From positions 744,001 to 808,000 of the forward strand of contig NZ_RCNT01000001.1 in assembly GCF_003688285.1 (NCBI RefSeq): a stretch of DNA of 64,000 nucleotides. The letters are read 5' to 3'. Shown piece by piece: positions 1-9,511 of this stretch. The stretch's first letter is position 1. Each line of letters starts with the position of its first letter. The position numbers were made by a program, and so were the translations under genes. The notes beneath the pieces were generated by a model. That model did not search any database. It was not told the origin of the DNA and saw only the letters and a list, made by a program, of their open reading frames with translations. Source of the DNA: Rhodophyticola porphyridii. Its GTDB lineage: Bacteria > Pseudomonadota > Alphaproteobacteria > Rhodobacterales > Rhodobacteraceae.

Positions 1-47
1 CGCGGAGCCGCCCCGTGTTACTCCTTACCCAAACGGAGAGTGTGTGA

Positions 48-773
48 ATGCGGACCTGCCTGCTGATCCTTGTTCTGGCCACCTTGGCCGCCTGCAACAT
101 AGCACCCGCGCCGACAGCGCCCCGCGCGCCCTCGGCCCCGGCGGCGACCGAGAATACGCCGCGCCTCTCGCCGGCAGTCGCAGTGGCGAATTTCGAAGAG
201 GTCGTGGCCCGGGTGGAACCCGTGGCCGAACGGGTCTGCCGGGAGCAGACCAGACGGCAGAATTGCGATTACGTGATTGCGGTGGAACGGGATCCCCGCG
301 CCGGTGTGAACGCGTTCCAGACCGTGGATCGGCAGGGCCGCCCCCTGATCATCTTCTCTCTCGGGCTGATTGCGGAGGCGCGCAATATCGACGAACTGGC
401 CTTTGTCATGGGGCACGAGGCCGCGCATCACATCGAGGGGCATATCCCGCAACAACGCGCGTCCGCGCGCGAGGGCGCGATCGTCTTCGGCATTCTGGCG
501 CAGATGGGCGGCGCCAATCAGGCCGGCATTCAGCAGGCCGTGGAAATCGGCGCCGCCGTGGGTGCGCGCCGGTTTTCGCAGGAACACGAGCTGGAGGCCG
601 ACGCCATGGGCACGATCATCGCGCTTCGGGCCGGGTTCGATCCGGTGCGGGGCTCGGCTTTCTTCGAGCGTCTGCCGGATCCGGGGGAGCAATTCCTTGG
701 CTCTCACCCGCCCAATGCCGCGCGACAGGCGATCGTGCGGGAAACCGTCGCCCGGTATGGTGGGCGCAGTTGA
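48..773 (+). CDS. M48-family zinc metallopeptidase, lipoprotein
   Basis: A 241-residue protein with an N-terminal lipoprotein signal (hydrophobic run ending LAAC, lipid-modified Cys about residue 16), so probably anchored on the periplasmic side of a membrane. The zinc motif HEAAH lies at about residues 123-127 and a downstream ELEADAMG at about 181-188 supplies the third ligand typical of M48 peptidases. By family this is a periplasmic protease or chaperone-like quality-control enzyme (BepA/LoiP type, without TPR repeats); its substrate cannot be read here. A purine-rich CGGAGAG lies just upstream of the ATG. It stands alone on the plus strand at the window edge. Confidence 0.88.
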   Translation: MRTCLLILVLATLAACNIAPAPTAPRAPSAPAATENTPRLSPAVAVANFEEVVARVEPVAERVCREQTRRQNCDYVIAVERDPRAGVNAFQTVDRQGRPLIIFSLGLIAEARNIDELAFVMGHEAAHHIEGHIPQQRASAREGAIVFGILAQMGGANQAGIQQAVEIGAAVGARRFSQEHELEADAMGTIIALRAGFDPVRGSAFFERLPDPGEQFLGSHPPNAARQAIVRETVARYGGRS

Positions 774-866
774 TCTGCATCAAGGTGCATCCACCCGCAT
801 AGCCTAATTTCGGATGCAAGGAGCGTGCCGGGCGACCGGGCGCAGGATGCTTGCGAGGAATGGGAT

Positions 867-1121
867 ATGCCCGGAACCAAGACATTGAAAGAGCATGACG
901 CACTGATGACGCGGATGGCCCGGCTCGTGGGCACCGATCTCGAAGAGGCGGAACTGCGGGGCGATCTGTCGCCCGAGATGCGCCACGACATGCTGTCACG
1001 CTGCGTCGGGTGCAGCGCACCGCAAGATTGCGCGCATTTCCTCGACACCACCAACATCGCCGAGAGCACACCGGACTATTGCCGCAACGGCATGGTTCTG
1101 ATGGCGCTGCGCGATATCTGA
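867..1121 (+). CDS. DUF6455 family small cysteine-containing protein
   Basis: An 84-residue protein starting MPGTKTLKEHDA. An upstream GTG at 825 would add 14 unconvincing residues. The C-terminal half holds a conserved-looking CVGCSAPQDC run followed by a later YCRNG cysteine, four Cys in all, which could bind a metal or form disulfides. It resembles the DUF6455 proteins common in Rhodobacterales; no function is known to me. It converges with rimO, with about 40 bp between the stops. Confidence 0.7.
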   Translation: MPGTKTLKEHDALMTRMARLVGTDLEEAELRGDLSPEMRHDMLSRCVGCSAPQDCAHFLDTTNIAESTPDYCRNGMVLMALRDI

Positions 1122-1153
1122 TCCCGCCGAATACCGACCGATCTGAAGAACCG

Positions 1154-1172
1154 GGCCGGTTTCAGACCGGCC
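1154..1172. terminator. Stem-loop between convergent genes
   Basis: GGCCGGT and ACCGGCC arms around a 5-nt loop lie between the convergent DUF6455 and rimO genes and overlap the rimO stop codon. No clear U-run follows, so a terminator role is only inferred from position. Confidence 0.3.
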
Positions 1173-2544
1173 GTCCCCAAAGGTCGTATTCGCTGGCCTC
1201 ATCCACCTCGATGGTCACGATCTGGCCGGGCTCCAGCGTCTCGAACCCGGCATCGATGAACAGATTGCCATCGATTTCCGGCGCGTCCGCCCTGGTTCGG
1301 CAGGTCGCGCCCTCGTCATCCACCGCATCGACGATGACATCCATCCGCTGGCCGATCTTGGCTTCGAGCTTGGCGGCGGAGATCGCCTGCGCCTTTTCCA
1401 TGAACCGGGCGAAGCGCTCGTCCTTGACCTCTTCGGCGACGTGATCCGGCAATGCGTTGGAGCGCGCGCCTTCGACATTTTCGTATCTGAAACACCCGAC
1501 CCGGTCGAGCTGCGCCTCGTCCAGCCAGTCCAGCAGCGTCTGAAACTCCGCCTCCGTTTCGCCGGGATAGCCGACGATGAAGGTACTGCGCAGCGTTATC
1601 CCGGGGCATGTGGCGCGCCACGCGGCAATCTCGTCAAGCGTGCGCGCGGCGGCGGCAGGCCGGGCCATGCGGCGCAGCACATCCGGGTGGGCATGCTGAA
1701 ACGGAATGTCGAGATAGGGCAAAAGCCCGCTTGCCGGATCCGCCATGATCGGGATCAGGTCGCGCACATGGGGATAGGGATAGACGTAATGCAACCGGAC
1801 CCAGGCCCCGAGCGCGCCCAGATCGCGGGCCAGATCGGTGATATGGGCCCGGTGCCCGCGCTCTTCGCGATGGCGGATATCGACCCCGTAGGCGGATGTG
1901 TCCTGAGAGATCACCAGAAGTTCCCGCACACCGGCCTCGACCAGCTTTTCCGCCTCGCGGATCACCGCATGGGCTGGGCGGGAGGCCAGCTTGCCGCGCA
2001 TGTCCGGGATGATGCAGAACTTGCACTTGTGGTTACAGCCCTCGGAGATCTTCAGATAGCTGTAATGCCGGGGGGTCAGGGACACGCCCGTCGCGGGCAG
2101 CAGATCGACGAAAGGATCGGGCGCGGGCGGCACCGCGGTATGCACCGCGTCCAGCACCTGTTCGTATTGGTGCGGGCCGGTGACCGCCAGAACCTTGGGA
2201 TGCGCGCCGGTGATGTAGTCGGGTTCTGCCCCCAGACACCCCGTCACGATCACCCGCCCGTTTTCGCGAAGGGCCTCGCCGATGGCGTCGAGGCTTTCGG
2301 CCTTGGCACTGTCGAGAAATCCGCAGGTGTTCACTATCACTGCTTCCGCGCCCGCGTAATCCGGAGAGATCGCATACCCCTCCGCGCGCAGGCGGGTCAG
2401 AATCCGTTCGCTGTCGACCAGCGCCTTGGGGCAGCCAAGGGACACCATCCCGATGGTGGGCTGGCCGGGCCGGGCCGCGTCTGCCGCGCGCGGAACGCGG
2501 GCATGGGCGAGATCGGGGCGAAGATCGGGCGGGTTCTGAGTCAT
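1162..2544 (-). CDS. rimO: Ribosomal protein S12 methylthiotransferase RimO
   Basis: A 460-residue radical-SAM methylthiotransferase that modifies a conserved Asp of ribosomal protein S12. The N-terminal MTTase domain shows [15 protein letters not shown], and further Cys residues at NTCGF and TGCLGAEP bind the first Fe-S cluster. The radical-SAM motif CNHKCKFC lies near the middle, and a TRAM-like region ends the protein. The start MTQNPPDL was chosen because the upstream extension to 2625 is unlike family members. It is divergent from the AsmA-like gene, with about 190 bp between. Confidence 0.95.
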   Translation of the reverse strand: MTQNPPDLRPDLAHARVPRAADAARPGQPTIGMVSLGCPKALVDSERILTRLRAEGYAISPDYAGAEAVIVNTCGFLDSAKAESLDAIGEALRENGRVIVTGCLGAEPDYITGAHPKVLAVTGPHQYEQVLDAVHTAVPPAPDPFVDLLPATGVSLTPRHYSYLKISEGCNHKCKFCIIPDMRGKLASRPAHAVIREAEKLVEAGVRELLVISQDTSAYGVDIRHREERGHRAHITDLARDLGALGAWVRLHYVYPYPHVRDLIPIMADPASGLLPYLDIPFQHAHPDVLRRMARPAAAARTLDEIAAWRATCPGITLRSTFIVGYPGETEAEFQTLLDWLDEAQLDRVGCFRYENVEGARSNALPDHVAEEVKDERFARFMEKAQAISAAKLEAKIGQRMDVIVDAVDDEGATCRTRADAPEIDGNLFIDAGFETLEPGQIVTIEVDEASEYDLWGRPV

Positions 2545-2735
2545 GGAACTGGCAGATAACCCCTGCCGCGATCCGGGGAAAGGGCGTGTTTGCAAAACCG
2601 CGCACGCGCGCGCCCCGAACGGCACGGGCAGCGGGGTTCGGCCCCGCCGCGGTTTTCCCGGCCAGCCGGGACGCGGGGGGCTGTTTCACGCCCTGTTTGC
2701 GCGCTAATGTCGGGCCAACAGGGCGGAGCCTTTTC

Positions 2736-4775
2736 ATGCGGTGGATTATCAGGACAATACTGGCCATTCTTGTCCTTGGCCTGCTTGCCATGGGCGCGCT
2801 TCTGTCGATCCCGGCAGAACGGATCGCGGATGTGGCCGCCGACCGGCTGCAACGCGCGACCGAACGGCCCGTGCGGATCACCGGCGGCATCCGCCCGACG
2901 CTGGTGCCCTATCTCGGCGTCCGGGTCGAAGGGCTGGAGATCGGCAACCCGGATTGGGTGTCAGACGGGCCGATGTTGCAGGCGGAGGCGCTGAATGTCG
3001 GCGTGAACTGGCAGGCGCTGATCGCGGGCCGTATCCAGCTGGATCAGGCGTCGCTTGATGCGCCCCGGCTTGTGCTCGTGCGGGCCGCCGACGGGCGTGA
3101 AAGCTGGAGCTTCGGCGGCGCGGATGCCTCCCCGGCGCCCGCGTCCAACGGCTCGGAAGCCGCGCCCGCGGCCCAAAGCAGCGGCGGAGTTCTGGCAACG
3201 CTTGGCTTTGACGCGGCGGTACTGCGTGACGCCACGGTCCTCTATCGCGATCTCGGGGCCGGCACGACCACCGTGGTCGAGGCGCTGGATCTGACCCTGC
3301 GGCTGCCCGAAGCCGGAGGTGCGGCACGTGCCGAGGCCAGCGCGATCGTGAACGGCAGCGCCCTGACCGTCGACGCCTCCACCGACGGGATCGGCGATCT
3401 GCTGGCCAGAGAGGTGCAACCTGTCAGGCTGGCCCTTGAATGGGATGGTGGCACGCTGTCTTTCGATGGGCGTGCCGGTCTTGACCCCGCCGCCGACGGG
3501 CGGTTCCAGCTTGAAGCCCGGGACCTGGGCCCGCTGATGGCTGCGCTCGGTCAGGTGGCACCGACGCTTCCGGAAGGCCTTGGTCGCGACCGGATCGACG
3601 TGGCCGGAGACGTCACCCTCGCTTCCGAAGGGTCGGTGCATCTGCGCGCCGGCGATATCCGGCTGGACGATCACCGGTTCACTGCCGATCTGGACCTGTT
3701 GCCCGGTGCCGAGCGTCCGATGCTCCGGGGCGTGATCCGGGGCGGCGATGTTGATCTCAGCGCCATGACCGCGGCCGGAAATGCACCGGGCGGAGGCCGC
3801 AGTGGAGCCACTGGCGGGGCAGACTCCGGATGGCCGCGCGACCGGATCGACGTGAGCGGTCTTTTTGCGGCTGATATGGATCTCGCGGTGACGCTGGATG
3901 CGCTGGATCTCGGGCTGGCGAGCCTTGACGGGCTCGACCTGCGCGCGCGCCTTGACCGGGGCCGTCTGGTTCTGGATCTGCGCCGGATCGGCGCCTATGG
4001 CGGGGCGCTTTCGGGATCGGTAGTGGTGAACGGGCGCGGCGGGCTTTCCACCCGCGCCGATCTGGCCTTCCGCGGCGTGGCGCTTGGCCCTCTGTTGGCG
4101 CAACTGGCCGATTACGATCGGCTGGAGGGCCGGGGGGATATCGCGCTGAACGTTCTGGCCGTGGGCAATGACATGGACGCGCTGATGCGCAGCCTCGATG
4201 GCGGCGGGTCGGTCACCCTCGGGCAGGGGGCGATCCTGGGTTTCGACCTTGCGGGGATGATCCGGAATTTCGACCCGTCCTACCGGGGCGAAGGGCAACG
4301 GACGGTCTATGACAGTCTGACCGGCAGCTTCACCATCGCCGGTGGGGTGCTCCGCAACGAGGATCTGGTGCTGGCTGCGCCCTGGGGCCGGGTGACCGGC
4401 GCCGGGCGCACGGATATCGGGGCGCAGACGGTGGAGTACCGGGTCATCCCGGGCGTGTTGCAGGGCGCGGACGGGACCGGCGGGTTCGCCGTGCCGATCC
4501 TGATCACCGGCCCATGGTCGGATCTGAGCTTCCGCCCCGATCTGGCCTTCATCGCCGAGCAGGAACTGGCGGAGGAACGTGCGCGGCTCGAAGCGGCGGC
4601 GCGTGAGCGGCTGGCGGCCGAGCGCGAAGAACTGGAACGCCGATTGCGCGATCAGGCCGGCGATGCGCTTGGGGTCGAGATCGAGGAGGGACAGAGCCGC
4701 GAAGAGATCGAAGACGCGCTGGAACAGCGTCTGCGCGAGCAGGCGGAGGAGCAATTGCGCCGATTGCTCGAGTGA
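2736..4775 (+). CDS. AsmA-family protein
   Basis: A 679-residue protein starting MRWIIRTILAILVLGLLAMG, a single N-terminal membrane anchor followed by a long beta-rich periplasmic region. The N-terminal DRLQRATERPVRITGGIRP and the C-terminal AsmA repeat-like region (SFTIAGGVLRNEDLVLAAPW) fit the AsmA/TamB-like bridge family, proposed to move phospholipids to the outer membrane. The last about 70 residues are a charged Glu/Arg-rich helix or coiled coil. The ATG after TTTTC was chosen over the longer open frame from 2586, which lacks a signal anchor. Confidence 0.88.
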   Translation: MRWIIRTILAILVLGLLAMGALLSIPAERIADVAADRLQRATERPVRITGGIRPTLVPYLGVRVEGLEIGNPDWVSDGPMLQAEALNVGVNWQALIAGRIQLDQASLDAPRLVLVRAADGRESWSFGGADASPAPASNGSEAAPAAQSSGGVLATLGFDAAVLRDATVLYRDLGAGTTTVVEALDLTLRLPEAGGAARAEASAIVNGSALTVDASTDGIGDLLAREVQPVRLALEWDGGTLSFDGRAGLDPAADGRFQLEARDLGPLMAALGQVAPTLPEGLGRDRIDVAGDVTLASEGSVHLRAGDIRLDDHRFTADLDLLPGAERPMLRGVIRGGDVDLSAMTAAGNAPGGGRSGATGGADSGWPRDRIDVSGLFAADMDLAVTLDALDLGLASLDGLDLRARLDRGRLVLDLRRIGAYGGALSGSVVVNGRGGLSTRADLAFRGVALGPLLAQLADYDRLEGRGDIALNVLAVGNDMDALMRSLDGGGSVTLGQGAILGFDLAGMIRNFDPSYRGEGQRTVYDSLTGSFTIAGGVLRNEDLVLAAPWGRVTGAGRTDIGAQTVEYRVIPGVLQGADGTGGFAVPILITGPWSDLSFRPDLAFIAEQELAEERARLEAAARERLAAEREELERRLRDQAGDALGVEIEEGQSREEIEDALEQRLREQAEEQLRRLLE

Positions 4776-4845
4776 TCGGCAAGCTGTTGCCGGGCCGTCA
4801 TATTGGCTCTGGCCAGACGGGGCCCGGGCGGGCTAAAGGCGGCGC

Positions 4846-5328
4846 ATGACACGCCTTATCTCCACACTCGTCCTTCTGGGCCTGCTTGCAGCCTGCGGCC
4901 GGGGTGCGGGCCCCAGCTCAAGCCCGCAGCCTTTGCTCTATCCCAACGAAACGCCGGAAATCCGCGCTTTGGTCAACGAATATGCCGCGCGCTACGATGT
5001 GCCCGCGGCCCTGGTGCATCGGGTGATCCAGCGCGAAAGCGACTATCGCCCGACCGCCAGAAACGGCCCCTATTACGGCATGATGCAGATCCTGCCGCAA
5101 ACCGCGCGGACCATGGGCCATGACGGTCCACCGTCCGAACTGCTGGATGCGGAAACCAACCTGCGTTACGCGGTGCGTTATCTGCGCGGAGCATGGCTTT
5201 TGTCCGACGGGGATTTCGACAGGGCGGTGGGCTGGTATGCGCGCGGCTATTACTATGAGGCCCGCAACCGCTGCATGCTGGTGGAAACCGGGTTGCTGGA
5301 TCGCGAGATCAGACGGGATTGCCGATAG
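4846..5328 (+). CDS. Lytic transglycosylase, SLT domain, lipoprotein
   Basis: A 160-residue protein with a lipoprotein signal (LGLLAACG) and a single SLT domain. The catalytic Glu lies in IQRESDYRP, and the GMMQILPQTART motif follows, as in soluble lytic transglycosylases (family 1). It should cleave peptidoglycan glycan strands to 1,6-anhydro products in the periplasm. It is short for the family, being essentially the catalytic domain alone. It lies about 70 bp after the AsmA-like gene and before an MFS gene, all on the plus strand. Confidence 0.88.
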   Translation: MTRLISTLVLLGLLAACGRGAGPSSSPQPLLYPNETPEIRALVNEYAARYDVPAALVHRVIQRESDYRPTARNGPYYGMMQILPQTARTMGHDGPPSELLDAETNLRYAVRYLRGAWLLSDGDFDRAVGWYARGYYYEARNRCMLVETGLLDREIRRDCR

Positions 5329-5422
5329 CTTCGGGCCGGGCCGAAAGACCCTGATGCAAGGCGCGCGCGGCCCGGTGCGCGGCGCTATGGCACTCCGCCC
5401 CGGGCGGGCATAGTCTGCGCGC

Positions 5423-6628
5423 ATGTTCACCCTGCCGGCAGCCCTTTCCAACCGCGATTTCCGAACCCTGATGATGGGCCAATTGCCCGCTGATTTCGCG
5501 GATTGGCTTGATTTCGTGGCCATAGGAGCGCTGCTTGCCTTTGTCTGGAGCGTCGATCCGTTCGTGTTCGCGCTTCTCGCGGTCAGTATGGGCCTGCCCT
5601 ATCTGGTGGTCGGCCTCGGGGCGGGCGCCGTGGTGGATCGGGTGAATGTCAAATCCGTCCTGATCCTCAGCAATATCGGGCGCGGGCTGGTCACTGCGGC
5701 CCTGTTTTTCGCGCCGGACTGGGGCACCCTGCTGCTTCTGGTCGCGGCCAGAAGCTCGGTCGACACGTTCTTCACCCCGGCCAAGCAGGCGGCGATCCAG
5801 ACCCTGACCCGCCCGGAGGAACGGATGGGCGCAAACGGGATGAGCCATGCGATCAATCAGGCCTCCAAGATCGTGGCGCCGGCGCTGGGCGGCGCCCTTT
5901 TGATCTGGGTCGAACCGCAGGTCATCTTTCTGCTCAATGCCGGCGTTTCATTCATCGCGGCGGCTCTGCTGCTGCGCCTGTCATCCCTCGAACCGGCGCC
6001 TGATGACGGCGCCGACGAAACGAACGTGATCGGTGCGATCCGGGGTGGGCTGGCGGAGGTCGCTGGAAGCTCCCTTCTCAGATCGGCGATCTGGCTGATG
6101 GCGGCGGGATACTTCGCGATGTTCTTCTATGACACGCTGATCGCGCCCCTGACCCGGGATCTGGGCTATTCACAGACGCATCTGGGTCTCGCGCTGGCGG
6201 CGGTGGGGGCCGGCGGCGTGGTCGGGGCGGTCATGCTGGGCGCGATGAAAGACCTGCCCCGGCCCTTCTTGCTGATCGCCGCGGGCTCGGCCATCGCGGC
6301 CTGCGCCGTTGCGGTGCTCGGAGGGCTTGATCTGCTTGACAGCCGGTGGCCGGTGGGCGCCTTCGTTGCGCTTTTCGCCATTCTGGGCGTGGCATCCGCC
6401 CTGTCGGTCGTGCCGTTCCGAACCGTGCTTCAGAACACCGTCGCCCCCGGCCGCATGGGCCGGGTGACTGCATTGAGCGAGGCGCTCAACACGATGGCCC
6501 TCCTCACCGCGCCGTTTATCGGAGCCGCCATCGCATCGCTGACGGCGGTCGGGATGGCGTTCATATGCGGTGGCGTCATCCTTATGGCGATTGCGGTCAA
6601 GGCGCTGTGTATGCGCAATCACCGCTGA
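5423..6628 (+). CDS. MFS transporter
   Basis: A 401-residue polytopic membrane protein with about 12 hydrophobic segments. Its opening (ALSNRDFRTLMMGQLPADFADWLDFVAIGALL) matches the MFS_3/enterobactin-exporter-like branch of the major facilitator superfamily. Substrate unknown; members of this branch are usually assigned to drug or siderophore efflux. Neighbours give no clue. It converges with gcrA, with only about 28 bp between the stops. Confidence 0.85.
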   Translation: MFTLPAALSNRDFRTLMMGQLPADFADWLDFVAIGALLAFVWSVDPFVFALLAVSMGLPYLVVGLGAGAVVDRVNVKSVLILSNIGRGLVTAALFFAPDWGTLLLLVAARSSVDTFFTPAKQAAIQTLTRPEERMGANGMSHAINQASKIVAPALGGALLIWVEPQVIFLLNAGVSFIAAALLLRLSSLEPAPDDGADETNVIGAIRGGLAEVAGSSLLRSAIWLMAAGYFAMFFYDTLIAPLTRDLGYSQTHLGLALAAVGAGGVVGAVMLGAMKDLPRPFLLIAAGSAIAACAVAVLGGLDLLDSRWPVGAFVALFAILGVASALSVVPFRTVLQNTVAPGRMGRVTALSEALNTMALLTAPFIGAAIASLTAVGMAFICGGVILMAIAVKALCMRNHR

Positions 6629-6656
6629 TCGCTATCAGATGGTCGGAAAAGAGGGT

Positions 6657-7244
6657 CTAGCGCCGACGATCCCGGCGGCTGGACATCGGCTGGAACGCCA
6701 CGCCCACATGCGCTTCACAATAGGGTTTGCCCTGCTGCACCGGAAGGCCGCAAAAATAGAAATCGTCCGTGGCGGGGTCGCCGATGGGCCATTTGCAGGT
6801 CCGCTCGGTCAGTTCCATCAGGCTGATGCGCTTGGCATGCTTTTCGACCTCGTTCACCTTGGCCAGCGCCTCGGGGCTGATCTCGTTGGCCGAGGGTTGC
6901 GGGGGCAGAGGCTGCCCCGCTGGCACGATCGGCTTGCGCAACGGCGTCACGTTCGATGGGCGCGGTGCCGCCTCCGTCGCGGTCTCGGCACGGGCGGGTT
7001 CGGTCTTGGGGGCAGGTTTCGGGGCCGATGGCGAGGCCTTAGATGTGGCTTTCGCCGGTTCCTTCGCGGGCGCGGGCTTGCCCGTCGCACCGGTGGTGGC
7101 CCGGTTCGACAGGCCCAACCGATGGACCTTGCCGATCACTGCATTACGTGTGACACCGCCCAGTTCCTTGGCGATCTGGGAGGCCGACTGGCCTTCGCCC
7201 CACATCTTCTTCAGTTTCTCGACACGCTCGTCGGTCCAGGACAT
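6657..7244 (-). CDS. gcrA: GcrA cell-cycle regulator
   Basis: A 195-residue protein whose first about 45 residues (MSWTDERVEKLKKMWGEGQS, then ASQIAKELGGVTRNAVIGKVHR) are the GcrA DNA-binding domain. A low-complexity Ala/Pro/Lys linker follows. The C-terminal domain holds CKWPIGDP...FCGLP...YCEAH, the sigma-interacting and cysteine-containing part. In Caulobacter GcrA acts with sigma-70 at promoters with CcrM-methylated GANTC sites. Its presence is a strong alphaproteobacterial marker. Confidence 0.95.
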   Translation of the reverse strand: MSWTDERVEKLKKMWGEGQSASQIAKELGGVTRNAVIGKVHRLGLSNRATTGATGKPAPAKEPAKATSKASPSAPKPAPKTEPARAETATEAAPRPSNVTPLRKPIVPAGQPLPPQPSANEISPEALAKVNEVEKHAKRISLMELTERTCKWPIGDPATDDFYFCGLPVQQGKPYCEAHVGVAFQPMSSRRDRRR

Positions 7245-7384
7245 CTGCGTCCTCCTGCTCGTTTATGCACATGGCTCGGTGCGCCACGGCCCTTGCATAT
7301 GGGCCCGGGACCAGCGAATTGGAACCCCTACTCTATCTTGTCTATGGAGATGGATACAAGGCGGCGAGAAGCGAAAGGGCAGGA

Positions 7385-8206
7385 ATGATGGACGGACAGG
7401 CGACAGCGGCGCAAACCGGAATGGGCGTGCGCCGTTTCGGGCGGGTCAACTGGCTGGGGTTGTACACCCTGGCCAAGCGCGAAGTGATGCGATTTGTAGT
7501 GGTCTGGACGCAGACGCTTCTGGCGCCGCTCGTGACCGCGGGCCTGTTCATCCTGATCTTCTCGCTGGCCATCGGCGGGCAGCGCGGCGAGGTGATGGGT
7601 GTCAGTTTCCTGCATTTCATCGCGCCCGGCATCCTGATGATGACGGTCATCCAGAACGCTTTTGCGAACACCTCCTCCTCGATCGTCATCGGCAAGGTGC
7701 AGGGCAACATCGTCGATACGCTGATGCCGCCGCTCAGCCCGCTGGAGCTGGTTCTGGGCTATATCATCGGCGGCGTGCTGCGCGGCGTTCTGGTGGCCCT
7801 GGCCGTGACGCTGGTGATGTTCCCGGTCATCGGCCTCTCTGTCGCGCATCCGGTCTGGGCGCTGGTCTTCGTCGTGCTGGGCAGCGCGTTTCTGGGAGCC
7901 TTGGGGATCGTCGCGGCAATCATCGCCCAGAAGTTCGACCAGATCGCCGCGATCACCAACTTTATCGTCGTGCCACTCAGTTTCCTGTCGGGGACGTTTT
8001 ATTCGATCGAGGCGCTGCCTGGCTGGCTGAACACGATCACGCACTGGAACCCCGTCTTCTATCTGATCGACGGGGTGCGCTATGGAGTTCTCGGCGTTTC
8101 CGACAGTTCGCCCTGGCTTGGGCTGTGCGTGGCCTCGGGCGCGATCCTGGCCGTGATGGCGCTGGCCTGGTGGTGGTTCAAGACAGGCTACCGGCTGAAA
8201 TCGTGA
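7385..8206 (+). CDS. ABC-2 type transporter permease
   Basis: A 273-residue protein with about six membrane segments (for example TLLAPLVTAGLFILIFSLAIG and GWLNTITHWNPVFYLIDGVRYG). It carries the ABC2_membrane signature, as in NodJ/YadH-type exporters. The start MMDGQATAAQTG was chosen over the upstream open frame from 7265. No ATP-binding subunit is adjacent, so its partner must be elsewhere. It is divergent from gcrA with about 140 bp between. Substrate unknown; polysaccharide, lipid or drug export are possible. Confidence 0.85.
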   Translation: MMDGQATAAQTGMGVRRFGRVNWLGLYTLAKREVMRFVVVWTQTLLAPLVTAGLFILIFSLAIGGQRGEVMGVSFLHFIAPGILMMTVIQNAFANTSSSIVIGKVQGNIVDTLMPPLSPLELVLGYIIGGVLRGVLVALAVTLVMFPVIGLSVAHPVWALVFVVLGSAFLGALGIVAAIIAQKFDQIAAITNFIVVPLSFLSGTFYSIEALPGWLNTITHWNPVFYLIDGVRYGVLGVSDSSPWLGLCVASGAILAVMALAWWWFKTGYRLKS

Positions 8207-8446
8207 GGGTCTCTGTTGCAGGGATCCGATGGGCTGATGATGACCGGCGGAGCATCTGCAACGGTGGCCTCCCGGCTGGTGCAGCGCGGCGCGATTGGCT
8301 GGAATAGCGGCACGCAGGCTTGGGCCGGGTGGCTGATGGCGGCTCCGGCACCCTCCGGCTCGCACTGGTGGCGCTTGACATCGCGGTGCGGCGGGCCCTG
8401 TTCGTGAGGGTGAAGTCTTGGGTCCCAGACCTGATGGACGAAGCCG

Positions 8447-9397
8447 CTACGGCGGTGGCTTAGGCCCCCTCCGGTCTGCTCCGGGCCGCTGTTTGAACCG
8501 TGCCTCACGCCAGGCCAGAAGTGCGGCGCCGGAGATGATGATCGCCGCGCCGCCCAGGCTGACGGCATCCGGGAGTACATCGAAGATGATCAGGTCGTAA
8601 AGCCCGGCGAAGACAAGGGTCAGATAGGAAAAGGGCGTGACGAAACTCGCCTCCGCACGGCGCATGGCGTGGATGAAGCAGGCCTGCGCGCAGGCCATGG
8701 CAAGGCCAAGGGCAGCCAGCGCGCCCCACTGCGCGGGGGTCGGGGCGGCCCAGACGAACAGCACCGCGACCGACGCGATGAGCAGCCCGAGCGCGTTGTT
8801 CACGAACAGGATCTGAAGCGGCCCTTCCCGGTTCGACAGCCGCTTGATGAAAATCAGCTCAAGCCCCATCAATGCCGCCGCCGCAAGCGCCAGAAGAGCG
8901 GCGGGCTGAAAGCTCTCCGGCGTGGGGCGCATCAGCACGATCATCCCTGCAAGCGCGATACCCGCCGCCAGCCAGCGCCACGGCCCGACCCGCTCCCCCA
9001 GAAGCGGGATGGCGAGCAGCATGCCGAAGACCGGGTTCAGAAAGCTGATCGCGGTGGCATCGGCCAGCGGTATGAAGGCGACGGCGGCAAACATCAGGCT
9101 GATCCCGCCCCAGCCACAGAGCGTCCGCCCGACATGGGTTTTCAGATCGGGCCGGATCAGGCGCGGCCGCAGCGCCAGAACCGTGGCCGCGATCGCCAGA
9201 AACGCGAACAGGAAACGGCCATGGCTGATCTGTAGCGGATGCAGCGGAGGGCCAAGCGCATCGGTCCCAAGCGCCTTGGCCAGAAGCGTGGTGGCGGCGA
9301 TGAAAAGCGTCGCCACCAGCATGAAGGCAACGGCGCGGGGACGGTCCTCGACCGTCTGCGGGGTCGCCGGGACCGGAGGGGTGGGCGGGACGGCCAT
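8447..9397 (-). CDS. EamA/DMT-family transporter
   Basis: A 316-residue protein with ten hydrophobic segments in two similar halves, the drug/metabolite transporter (EamA) layout, for example HGRFLFAFLAIAATVLAL and PFSYLTLVFAGLYDLIIFDVLP. The ATG start (MAVPPTPPVP) was preferred to a GTG eight codons upstream. Substrate unknown. About 240 bp without a recognisable gene separate it from the ABC permease. It lies downstream of argF on the same strand but over 100 bp away, so it need not be part of the arg unit. Confidence 0.85.
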   Translation of the reverse strand: MAVPPTPPVPATPQTVEDRPRAVAFMLVATLFIAATTLLAKALGTDALGPPLHPLQISHGRFLFAFLAIAATVLALRPRLIRPDLKTHVGRTLCGWGGISLMFAAVAFIPLADATAISFLNPVFGMLLAIPLLGERVGPWRWLAAGIALAGMIVLMRPTPESFQPAALLALAAAALMGLELIFIKRLSNREGPLQILFVNNALGLLIASVAVLFVWAAPTPAQWGALAALGLAMACAQACFIHAMRRAEASFVTPFSYLTLVFAGLYDLIIFDVLPDAVSLGGAAIIISGAALLAWREARFKQRPGADRRGPKPPP

Positions 9398-9511
9398 GCG
9401 CAATCGATGACCATTCGCCACGGTGGTGTCAACGAGTGCCAGAGCACTTTTGCCCTGACCGGCCGGCAGGGGCCCGACACCGGGCCCCCATGGCGCCCCG
9501 TCAGGGCCGGG

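Noticed and set aside
8207-8446. Small gene between the ABC permease and the EamA gene
   Set aside because: The only open frame is short, low in motif content and has no ribosome site.
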